Source: an uncultured Coriobacteriaceae bacterium
GTDB lineage: Bacteria > Actinomycetota > Coriobacteriia > Coriobacteriales > Atopobiaceae
Assembly (NCBI GenBank): GCA_900544655.1
Contig: UQWE01000014.1
Span: forward strand, 1-18,387
DNA: 18,387 bases
Direction: 5' to 3'
Of the stretch, positions 7,553-14,520 are shown in pieces; within the stretch, counting starts at the first letter, position 1; every line of letters begins with the position of its first letter. The notes under the pieces were generated by a model, which saw nothing but the letters and a program-made list of their open reading frames with translations, searched no databases and was not told where the DNA came from. The position numbers were made by a program, and so were the translations under genes.

Positions 7553-9589
7553 TTAGGCGTCCAGGTAACGGGCGTCATGGGCGTGGCGCTCGATGTAGTC
7601 ACGGCGGTACTCGACCTCGGTACCCATGAGCTCGCGGACCGCGCGATCAGCCGCGGCGGCGTCCTCGATGGTCACGCGCTGGAGGATACGGGTCTTGGGA
7701 TCCATAGTCGTGGAGGCGAGTTGCTTCGGGTCCATCTCGCCTAGGCCCTTGTAGCGCTGGACGTCATAGCCCTTCTTCTTTTTCTTAAGCTTGCCGGAAT
7801 CGTCCTTGGTGTCCTCGTCCTCATCCGGGCTGAAGCCCAGGGAGCGGATGGTGTCGCGGAGAATCTCTTCCTCCGGCTGACGGCCGTTGGGATAGACGTA
7901 GTGGATCTTCTTACGCACCTTGACGCCGAAGATCGGCGGGCAGGCGACATAGATGTAGCCAGCGTCAATGAGCGGGCGCATGTACTTGTAGAAGAAGGTC
8001 ATCAGCAGGATGCGGATGTGGGCGCCATCGACGTCTGCATCGGTCATGATGATGATCTTGTGGTAGCGAGCCTTGGTGATGTCGAAATCGCCGCCCTCAC
8101 CATTGCCCGTGGTCACACCGGTACCAATGGCCGTGATGAGCGACTGGATGGTTTCACTCGAGAAGGCGCGGTGATCACCGACGCGCTCGACGTTCAGGAT
8201 CTTGCCGCGCAGGGGGAGAATCGCCTGGATGTCTCGGCGACGGCCGTCCTTGGCCGAACCGCCTGCCGAGTCGCCCTCGACGATGAAGAGCTCGGTGAGC
8301 TCGGCATCGCGAACGGAGCAGTCCGCAAGCTTACCGGGAAGGGCTGCGCTCTCGAGAAGGCTCTTGCGGCGCGTGGCCTCGCGGGCCTTGCGGGCGGCCG
8401 TGCGGGCCTTGCACGCCTGCTGGGCCTTGTTCACGATCGTACGGGCCTGCTTGGGGTGCTCTTCGAGATACTCGGCCAGGCCGTCGGAGACGACCTTGTT
8501 GGTGAGCGAGCGCATGTAGGAGCTGCCGAGCTTGGCCTTGGTCTGGCCCTCGAACTGCGGGTCCGGAAGCTTGACGGAGATGACGGCGGAGAGGCCCTCG
8601 CGAACGTCGTCGCCCGTGAGGTTGGGTTCCTTCTCCTTGAGAAGGCCCTGCTTGCGCGCATAGTCATTGATGACGCGAGTAAGCGCGGTGCGGAAGCCCT
8701 CGAGGTGCATGCCGCCCTCGGGCGTATAGATGTCGTTGGCGAACGACATCACATTCTCGCCGTAGCCGGTATTCCACTGGAGGGAGACCTCGACCTCTCC
8801 CATCTTCTCGACGGGCGTCCCCTCTTCGGTCTTGCCGGCAAGGTAGATGGGATCCTTGAGGCCCTCGGGAACGTCCTTGCCCTCGTTCAGGAACTTAACG
8901 AAGTCAATGATGCCGCCGGCGTAGCAGAACTCGACGACACGCGGCGTCACCTCACGCTCATCCGTCAGGACGATCTTGAGGTTCTTGTTGAGGAAGGCCG
9001 TCTCCTGAAGGCGGTTGTGGAGGGTGTCGAAATCATAGACGCACGTCTCGAAGATCTCGTCATCCGGCCAGAAGGTGACCGTGGTGCCCGTGGTGGTGGA
9101 CTCTCCGACGACCTTCATCTTCTCGACGGTCTTGCCGCGCGAGAACTCCATCTCATAGATGTGGCCGTCTCGCTTAACCTGAACGACGACCCTCTTGGAG
9201 AGTGCGTTCACGACGGAGATGCCCACGCCGTGGAGGCCGCCCGAGACCTTGTACGCGCTGTTATCGAACTTGCCGCCGGCATGGAGGATCGTCATGACGA
9301 CCTCGAGGGTCGGGATCTTCTTCACGGGGTGCAGGTCAACGGGGATGCCACGGCCGTTGTCGACGACGGTGATGGAGTTGTCGGCGTGCACCGTGACGCG
9401 AATCTCGTTGCAGAATCCGGCCATGGCCTCGTCGACAGAGTTGTCGACGATCTCCCACACGAGATGGTGGAGACCGCTCGAGCTGGTCGAGCCGATATAC
9501 ATGCCAGGACGCTTGCGGACGGCCTCAAGGCCCTCGAGAATCTTGATCTCGCCGCCGTCGTAGCCATGTTCATTGGGAGACTCTGACAC
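7553..9589 (-). CDS. gyrB: DNA gyrase subunit B
   Basis: This is the ATPase subunit of gyrase. It has 678 residues and lacks the large proteobacterial insertion. In the GHKL domain, E46 (general base), N50 in VDNSVDEA, D77 in DNGRGIP and the lid GGLHGVG (117-123) are present. In the TOPRIM domain, EGDSAGG is at 438-444 and DADVDG at 517-522. The C-terminal signature QRYKGLGEMD is at 611-620. A short charged insert (588-607, DEDEDTKDDSG then KLKKKKK) sits before that signature and differs from E. coli. The start is GTG at 9589, with AAAGGA 7 bases upstream. The gene is separated from the DUF721 gene by 123 bp that probably holds its own promoter, and is followed after 14 bp by gyrA. Confidence 0.98.
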   Translation of the reverse strand: MSESPNEHGYDGGEIKILEGLEAVRKRPGMYIGSTSSSGLHHLVWEIVDNSVDEAMAGFCNEIRVTVHADNSITVVDNGRGIPVDLHPVKKIPTLEVVMTILHAGGKFDNSAYKVSGGLHGVGISVVNALSKRVVVQVKRDGHIYEMEFSRGKTVEKMKVVGESTTTGTTVTFWPDDEIFETCVYDFDTLHNRLQETAFLNKNLKIVLTDEREVTPRVVEFCYAGGIIDFVKFLNEGKDVPEGLKDPIYLAGKTEEGTPVEKMGEVEVSLQWNTGYGENVMSFANDIYTPEGGMHLEGFRTALTRVINDYARKQGLLKEKEPNLTGDDVREGLSAVISVKLPDPQFEGQTKAKLGSSYMRSLTNKVVSDGLAEYLEEHPKQARTIVNKAQQACKARTAARKAREATRRKSLLESAALPGKLADCSVRDAELTELFIVEGDSAGGSAKDGRRRDIQAILPLRGKILNVERVGDHRAFSSETIQSLITAIGTGVTTGNGEGGDFDITKARYHKIIIMTDADVDGAHIRILLMTFFYKYMRPLIDAGYIYVACPPIFGVKVRKKIHYVYPNGRQPEEEILRDTIRSLGFSPDEDEDTKDDSGKLKKKKKGYDVQRYKGLGEMDPKQLASTTMDPKTRILQRVTIEDAAAADRAVRELMGTEVEYRRDYIERHAHDARYLDA

Positions 9590-9625
9590 CCGACAGTCCT
9601 TTCCCTAGGGTTTCTAGTCAATCCT

Positions 9626-9638
9626 TACTAGTTTAGTA
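9626..9638 (-). promoter_or_regulatory. Inverted repeat in the gyrB upstream region
   Basis: TACTA-gtt-TAGTA lies about 40 bases before the gyrB start. On the minus strand it reads TACTAAACTAGTA and offers a -10-like TACTAA or TAAACT. No good -35 is seen at 17 bases. It may be the gyrB promoter core, where supercoiling control would be expected, but this is a guess from position. Confidence 0.35.
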
Positions 9639-9712
9639 CAGGCGTCCTATTTGGCACAGCCTAAACCTAAATCGACGAAAACCCTTACGCACAATATGGC
9701 TCTGGCGGATTG

Positions 9713-10318
9713 TCAGGGATTCTGCGGGTCTCTTTTGATTTCTCGCGTACTTTCCAACTTCGCGCGACGAATTGAGTATTCCATCGCTTTAGACGCGGTG
9801 TCGCGCAGACGAGGGTCAAGCCCCGAAACCTTATCGGCAATGCGCGCTGCCTCGATAGTGGAAAGGGGCGGGAGTTCCTCCTCGGCACGAGAGGGCTCCT
9901 CTTGCGCTACGGCGCGCTCGCCCGCCTTTCTACTCAGTTTGAACCTCACGCGGGCGACCTCGAGCCCCTCGTACGAGAGACGGTCAACGAATAGCTCCGC
10001 GTTAGTGGTGAGGTCAACCATGAGCGCGTTGCCATCGAGGTAGACGACGAGCTCCGGCAGGCCCACGCCGCTTTTGGGCTTATTGAGCCAGACGGCAACC
10101 GTGTGCTTGGCGGCGCGCTTGCCGCAAACCTTCCTCCATGCGTGCAGGGCCTTGTTCACGTCCGATGCGCCGCGAGCGACTCTCTTATCGACATAGGCGG
10201 CGACAACGTCTGCCGCGGTGGCGGCGGCGTGTTGCTTGGCAGGATCGAGCGGGTCATAGACGCTCCTCGCCGCGGCGCGAGCACGGCCGCCCTCGTGTCC
10301 GTAGTACCTAGCCGCCAT
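9713..10318 (-). CDS. DUF721/DciA-like protein
   Basis: This is a DUF721 (DciA) family protein. DciA is the ancestral replicative-helicase operator that helps load DnaB in bacteria lacking DnaC or DnaI. The protein has 201 residues. The conserved fold lies at about 50-125: a helix with ALHAWRKVCGKRAAKHT, then beta strands with GLPELVVYLDGNALMVDLTTNAELFVDRL. The N-terminal 45 residues are basic and Ala/Arg-rich, and the C-terminal 70 are charged and probably disordered. The position between recF and gyrB is the usual actinobacterial one. ATG at 10318 is inside recF (11-base overlap), which implies translational coupling. Assigning helicase-loading function here is inference from family and place. 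Confidence 0.88.
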   Translation of the reverse strand: MAARYYGHEGGRARAAARSVYDPLDPAKQHAAATAADVVAAYVDKRVARGASDVNKALHAWRKVCGKRAAKHTVAVWLNKPKSGVGLPELVVYLDGNALMVDLTTNAELFVDRLSYEGLEVARVRFKLSRKAGERAVAQEEPSRAEEELPPLSTIEAARIADKVSGLDPRLRDTASKAMEYSIRRAKLESTREIKRDPQNP

Positions 10319-11393
10319 AACGGACCACCTTCATCCCCTCGAGAAGGCTGTCGTCGAAGTAGCCGAGGTTGGTCGTCGTGATGACCGTTTGAATCCCGCC
10401 CTCGACGAACTTCGTCACGCAGGCTCGACGGTTCTCGTCAAGCTCGCTCATGACGTCATCGAGCAAAAGCAGCGGCCTTTCACCGAGAAGGTCTTCGCAG
10501 AGCCTCACTTCCGCCATCTTCCAAGCGAGGGCGACGGTACGCTGCTGCCCCTGGCTGCCGAACGCCCGAGCGTCGCGCCCCTCGATCTCGAAGGAGATGT
10601 CATCACGATGAGGGCCGACAAGAGTCTGTCCTCGGCGGAGGTCGTCATCGCGGCTCTCCTCCATGCGCCGGAGCATGAGATCGCGAAGCTGGTCGCGTCC
10701 CATGCCCGCCTCGGCGCCGGCAACGCTCGGCACATAGCGACAAGCGAGCGCCTCTCCGGAGGCAACGTCCGCGTACACCTCACCCACGAGTGAGGAAAGG
10801 CGCGTGAAGAGGTTGAGGCGATGGTGAAGGAGCGTCGCGCCGCCCAGGGCCACCGACTCGTCCCACGCGTCGAGGAGGACGGGGTCGCAGCCATCCTTCA
10901 GAAGGCGGTTTCGTTGTTCGACGGAACGTGTGTATGCCGAGAGGACCTTGCGATACCCGACGTTCGCCTGGGCTCCAAACGAATCGAGCTCTCCCCTGCG
11001 CATCGAGGCCGAACCCTTTACGAGCGACAGGTCATCGGGGCAGAAAAGAATCGAGAGAAGGGTTCCCGGCAGGTCCTGGCTACGACAGGGCTTGCCATTT
11101 CTCAGGAACTTGCGCGAGCCCTCAGCAGCGACGAGCTCGACATCCACCACTCGCCCATCGCCCTCGAGACGTGCGGACACACGTGCCTCCCAAGCTCCGG
11201 GAGCGACGAGCTCTGCCGGAGACGGGCGGCGGAACGATTGCCCCGCGGTGAGATATTGGAGCGCCTCGACGGTGTTCGTCTTTCCAACGGCATTGGGTCC
11301 CACGAGGACCGTCACGCCGGGCGATGGCTCGAGGACGACCCCATCGAGATTCCTATATCCGCTGAACGAGATTCGAGTGACGACGAGAGACAC
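10308..11393 (-). CDS. recF: DNA replication/repair protein RecF
   Basis: This is an SMC/ABC-like ATPase that works with RecO and RecR to load RecA at gaps and stalled forks. It has 361 residues, typical length. Walker A is GPNAVGKTN (32-40), the ABC signature is SQGQQRT (280-286), and Walker B is PLLLLDDVMSELD (307-319). The N-terminal strand SFSGYRNL is the usual RecF opening. The start is GTG at 11393, 3 bases after the dnaN stop, without a clear ribosome binding site, which suggests coupling to dnaN translation. The end overlaps the DUF721 gene. No aberrant residues seen. Confidence 0.97.
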   Translation of the reverse strand: MSLVVTRISFSGYRNLDGVVLEPSPGVTVLVGPNAVGKTNTVEALQYLTAGQSFRRPSPAELVAPGAWEARVSARLEGDGRVVDVELVAAEGSRKFLRNGKPCRSQDLPGTLLSILFCPDDLSLVKGSASMRRGELDSFGAQANVGYRKVLSAYTRSVEQRNRLLKDGCDPVLLDAWDESVALGGATLLHHRLNLFTRLSSLVGEVYADVASGEALACRYVPSVAGAEAGMGRDQLRDLMLRRMEESRDDDLRRGQTLVGPHRDDISFEIEGRDARAFGSQGQQRTVALAWKMAEVRLCEDLLGERPLLLLDDVMSELDENRRACVTKFVEGGIQTVITTTNLGYFDDSLLEGMKVVRYGG

Positions 11394-11396
11394 GAG

Positions 11397-12500
11397 CTAC
11401 ATCCGCACGGGCATGAGCAGGTACAGGTAGTTGATCTTCGAGTAGCTCTTGAAGACGCCGGGACGCATCTTCTCCTGAAGTTCGAGCGTGACCTCGCTCT
11501 CCTGGTTAAGGGCGCTCACGCAATCGCCGACATAGCGGTAGTTCATGCCGATGGAATTCGACTGACCCTCGACGTCGACGGAAAGCTGCTCGCGAGCGTC
11601 TCCTTGATCCGGCGAGGTCGACGAGAGGAGCATCTGTCCGGAATCGGCGTCGACGTCGAGCCTCACGGAGGAGTTCGACGTGGCGATGGAGCTGACGCGG
11701 CGCAGGGCGCCGGCAAGATCCGCGACCTTCACCTTGACGGAGGTCAGGCAAGTCGAGGGGATCAGCTTCTTGTAGTCGGGGAAGGTGCCTTCGATGCGCC
11801 TGGAAACGTAGGTGGTGTTACCGAACACGAAGATGACCTGGTTCGCAGTGCTGCCGATGATGATCGTCGGGGACTCACTGGGAAGCGACAGGACGTCGTG
11901 GAACACGGTGCCGGGGATGATCATCTCGAAGGTCCCGTCGAGAGAGGAGGTCTCGACGTTGGTGTCGCACACGACGAGACGATAGGAATCCGTGGCAACG
12001 AGACGCACGAGGTTCTCCTCGACGTTGAGCAGGACGCCCGCAAGGATCGGGCGGCTCGTGTCGCGGGAGGTTACCTTATAGACCTTGTCGACCATCTCCG
12101 AGAGGATGTTGCAGGGCAGCTCGACCGAACGCTCCATCGCGATCTCCGGGAAGCTCGGGAAGTCGGCGGCGTTCAGGCAATTGAGGTGGAAGGAGCTCTT
12201 GTCACACGTAAGGTGGATGGTGCCCTCGCCACCATCAAAGGTTACGGCCGAGTCAGACAGGTTCTTCACGACGCTCGTGAGCATGCGCCCGGAGATGACG
12301 GTTTCGCCCTCCTCCTCGACGTTGGCTGCGATCTTGTGTCGAATCGAGGTGTCGAGATCGGAAGCCTGCATTTCTAGAGTGCCGCCGGAGGCCTTCATGA
12401 GGATGCCCCCAAGGACGGGAATGGTCGAGTGAGTGGCGATTCCCTTCGAGACGATGGAGAGCGCCTTGGCAAGGGATGACTGGCTGACGGTGAAACGCAT
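11397..12500 (-). CDS. dnaN: DNA polymerase III beta sliding clamp
   Basis: This is the ring-shaped processivity factor that tethers DNA polymerase III and many partners to DNA. It has 367 residues, as usual, covering three clamp folds. It begins MRFTVSQSSLAKALSIVSKGI, has the middle-domain segment PILAGVLLNVEENLVRLVATDSYRL, and ends in the conserved YLLMPVRM that forms part of the partner-binding pocket. ATG at 12500 has AGGAG 7 bases upstream. It is followed 3 bases later by recF and preceded by the 238-bp dnaA-dnaN gap with origin-like features. A promoter such as TTACTA-N17-TAAATA on the minus strand near 12518-12548 is possible but weak. Confidence 0.98.
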   Translation of the reverse strand: MRFTVSQSSLAKALSIVSKGIATHSTIPVLGGILMKASGGTLEMQASDLDTSIRHKIAANVEEEGETVISGRMLTSVVKNLSDSAVTFDGGEGTIHLTCDKSSFHLNCLNAADFPSFPEIAMERSVELPCNILSEMVDKVYKVTSRDTSRPILAGVLLNVEENLVRLVATDSYRLVVCDTNVETSSLDGTFEMIIPGTVFHDVLSLPSESPTIIIGSTANQVIFVFGNTTYVSRRIEGTFPDYKKLIPSTCLTSVKVKVADLAGALRRVSSIATSNSSVRLDVDADSGQMLLSSTSPDQGDAREQLSVDVEGQSNSIGMNYRYVGDCVSALNQESEVTLELQEKMRPGVFKSYSKINYLYLLMPVRM

Positions 12501-12510
12501 GTGTCTCTCC

Positions 12511-12580
12511 TATCTATATCTATTTATATATAGATATACATGTTAGTAATGGTAGTAAGGCGTGTAGAAACGTAGAAAAC
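12511..12580 (+). promoter_or_regulatory. Candidate unwinding site: AT palindrome, TAG/TAA triplets, box-like repeats
   Basis: From left to right: a 9-bp AT palindrome, TATCTATAT (12511-12519) / ATATAGATA (12528-12536); then TAG TAA TGG TAG TAA (12544-12558); then GGCG; then TGTAGAAAC and GTAGAAAAC (12563-12580), whose complements GTTTCTACA and TTTTCTACG resemble DnaA boxes. The order AT-rich, TA(G/A) triplets, GC step, boxes matches the DnaA-trio basal unwinding system described in Bacillus subtilis. The assignment is by pattern only. Confidence 0.5.
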
Positions 12581-12644
12581 TTCTTAACGGTGCTGGTAGA
12601 TGGCTTATTTCGCTGGCGCATTCACAGATGATAGAGAGCCTGAG

Positions 12645-12702
12645 TTATCTACAGAGAATAGCGGCTGGAATTCTTTCAACATTTTGACCCTGGTTTTCCA
12701 CC
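12645..12702 (+). promoter_or_regulatory. DnaA-box-like cluster downstream of dnaA
   Basis: Three 9-mers in the same orientation: TTATCTACA (12645-12653), CTTTCAACA (12673-12681) and TTTTCCACC (12694-12702). Each differs from TTATCCACA at one to three positions. They lie between dnaA and the candidate unwinding site. Confidence 0.55.
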
Positions 12703-12738
12703 ATCCTCTACCACCTTTCGACATTTCGTTGTCGAATG

Positions 12739-14313
12739 CTAAGAGCTCGCCATCAGGTCCTCCTTGAGGCGCATGATCTTGTCGTAGACGATGCGGTCCT
12801 CCGTGCGGCGCTCCTCGACCCACTTGAGGCTGTGCTTTACCGTCGCGTGGGTGCGGCCACCAAAGCGCTCGCCGATGTCTGCGAGGGTCGAGTCCGTGAG
12901 CTCTCGCGCAAGCCACACGGCGACGTGGCGTGGTTCCATGAGTGTCTTGTTGCGCTTGTCTCCCACGAGGTCCGCGTGGGAGACGTTGTACCTAGTCTCG
13001 ACGAACTTCTGAATCTGCTCAATCGTGAAGGTGCGCGTGTTGGCACCCCATTTTGCCTCGGCGATCTTCGTGATGTCCTCGCGCGTGAGGGGTAATCCTC
13101 CGCGTTGCCTGTTGGCGGCCTCGAGGATGCAGACCTGGCAGAAGCTCTTGATGGTGCGGATTGACGCGCCAGAGCGCTCCGCCATGAACTCGAGGTCCTC
13201 TTCGGTGAGCTCGCCGTCGTAGGCGGCGTCACCCGTCTCTCGCGCGAAGTCCTTCATCCTCTTGTAAAAGGTCCTGAGGAGGCCGAGCTTGAGCTCGTAG
13301 TTCGGGACCTGGATGGAAATGGTCACGCCTGAGTCGAGGCGGGTGGACACGCGTTCCTCGAGACCGAGCTCGATGGGGCTCTTGTCTGCGGCGAGCACGA
13401 TCTGTTTGCCGTGGCTCGTGAGGAAATTGAAGGTGTCAAAGAAGAACTGGACGGATCCCGCCTTCGAGCGGAAACCCTGAATGTCGTCGATGATGAGGAC
13501 GTCGACGCCGTGGTAGTTGTCCGTGAGCGCCTGCTTGACGTCCTTCGTGGTGTCCACCATCGCAGTGCTGTAGTCGTTCACGAATTCTGTCGCGGTTCGA
13601 TAGACGCAGACGCGCTCTGGGTCGTTGACGGCGAGGTAGTTCTGGATGGCCTTGAGTAGGTGGGTCTTGCCCATCCCCGGGCCGCCGTAGATAAAGAGCG
13701 GGTTGTAAGCGTGGCTGCCGTTGGCGACAGCCTTTGCCGCTTGGAGAGCCATGCGGTTCTCCTCGCCCTCGATAAACGTTTCGAAGGTGAGTTCTGAATC
13801 CTCGGGTGCGATGTCTCCCACGAGGGGGTTCTTCCGAGGAGCCGCCGACGAGGGCGCCGCCTGCGTCGCGGCGGGTTCTGCGGAGGGGTTCATCAGGCGC
13901 TCGAGCTCCTCACGCGAGATGGTCGTCTGGGTTTGGTGGATGTGGGGCATGGACGCTGGCATGACTTGGGGCGCAGGCGCTTGAGGAGTCGGTGCCTGTT
14001 GCTGCGCGGCGCTGGGACGCGCAGCGGACGGGTTGCCGGAAGGCGCCCCTCCCGCCAGCGTCACGCAAACGTTGAAGTGCTGGAAGGCCGCTCTTTCGAG
14101 AGCGTCTTCAATGATTGGTGCGTTTCTCTCGACGTTGCGCTTCACGAACGCGCCCTTGACCGAGATGGTCAGGGTATCCTCCGTGAGGTCCTCCGCCGTG
14201 CAGCTGCGAAGCATGGCGAGGGTGGCGGGCGCCATCCCCTCTTCTTCGAGCATGTTCGTCACGTCGTCCCAGAGGATCTGGGCGTCTGACTCTTGGGTTG
14301 AGAGATCACTCAT
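12739..14313 (-). CDS. dnaA: Chromosomal replication initiator DnaA (divergent)
   Basis: This AAA+ initiator binds DnaA boxes and melts oriC. It has 524 residues, longer than usual because of an Ala/Pro/Gln-rich domain II (about 88-165). Domain I is at 1-85, Walker A GGPGMGKTH at 210-218, Walker B LIIDDIQGF at 273-281, the arginine-finger region RVSTRLDSG at 321-329, sensor II R386, and domain IV at about 425-524. Several near-invariant motifs are altered: sensor II reads ASIRTIKSF where NVRELEGAL is usual, and the recognition helix reads GGRTHATV (485-492) where GGRDHTTV is usual. The frame stays open 64 codons upstream, but ATG 14313 starts at the conserved domain-I helix (MSDLSTQESDAQILWDDV). 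Its ribosome binding site is poor (GGAT far upstream). A TATAAT and two DnaA-like boxes lie upstream. Confidence 0.95.
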   Translation of the reverse strand: MSDLSTQESDAQILWDDVTNMLEEEGMAPATLAMLRSCTAEDLTEDTLTISVKGAFVKRNVERNAPIIEDALERAAFQHFNVCVTLAGGAPSGNPSAARPSAAQQQAPTPQAPAPQVMPASMPHIHQTQTTISREELERLMNPSAEPAATQAAPSSAAPRKNPLVGDIAPEDSELTFETFIEGEENRMALQAAKAVANGSHAYNPLFIYGGPGMGKTHLLKAIQNYLAVNDPERVCVYRTATEFVNDYSTAMVDTTKDVKQALTDNYHGVDVLIIDDIQGFRSKAGSVQFFFDTFNFLTSHGKQIVLAADKSPIELGLEERVSTRLDSGVTISIQVPNYELKLGLLRTFYKRMKDFARETGDAAYDGELTEEDLEFMAERSGASIRTIKSFCQVCILEAANRQRGGLPLTREDITKIAEAKWGANTRTFTIEQIQKFVETRYNVSHADLVGDKRNKTLMEPRHVAVWLARELTDSTLADIGERFGGRTHATVKHSLKWVEERRTEDRIVYDKIMRLKEDLMASS

Positions 14314-14365
14314 TGTGCGTGGATCCAAACTGTCTGGACGGCGCGTCGCCGTCCTTCTCCCAAAA

Positions 14366-14420
14366 TGTTGAAAACTCATTATATGTGAGCTTTGAGCTGA
14401 GGTGGAGCAAGTGTTGAAAA
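14366..14420 (-). promoter_or_regulatory. dnaA promoter flanked by two TTTTCAACA boxes
   Basis: On the minus strand a perfect TATAAT (14383-14378) has a predicted start near 14371. TTTTCAACA occurs twice in the same orientation: at 14420-14412, in the -35 zone, and at 14374-14366, over the predicted start point. The -35 hexamer itself is weak (TCCACC at 17 bp). Boxes over and upstream of the start suggest DnaA autoregulation, as known in E. coli and B. subtilis, but no binding data exist here. Confidence 0.6.
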
Positions 14421-14430
14421 CCGATTCGGG

Positions 14431-14458
14431 CGGCGGTGAAACTCTGATGTCACCGCCG
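14431..14458 (-). other. 9-bp hairpin between the HATPase gene and dnaA
   Basis: CGGCGGTGA (14431-14439) pairs with TCACCGCCG (14450-14458) around 10 bases. There is no T run on the minus strand, so it is not a canonical terminator. It lies 62 bases past the HATPase gene stop and may separate that transcript from dnaA. Confidence 0.55.
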
Positions 14459-14520
14459 TCCGAAGCGATTCGAAGCTGTTTGGGGAGACGACCGGATATC
14501 CTCACTGGCTCACCGGTTTT

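Noticed and set aside
4800..7556. A 918-codon plus-strand open frame covering all of gyrA
   Set aside because: It is exactly antisense to a certain gene, its product is a low-complexity Val/Asp/Ala/Leu-rich string, and similar long antisense frames cover typA, gyrB and dnaN/recF. This follows from GC-rich codon use that avoids TTA, CTA and TCA.
7901..9586. A 561-codon plus-strand open frame opposite gyrB
   Set aside because: Antisense shadow with biased composition; no ribosome binding site or family similarity.
10821..12377. A 518-codon plus-strand open frame opposite recF and dnaN
   Set aside because: It runs across two real genes on the other strand and has no domain that I can recognise.
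14314..14505. A 64-residue N-terminal extension of DnaA
   Set aside because: It would cross the TATAAT promoter, a DnaA-like box and the intergenic hairpin. Domain I begins normally at ATG 14313.
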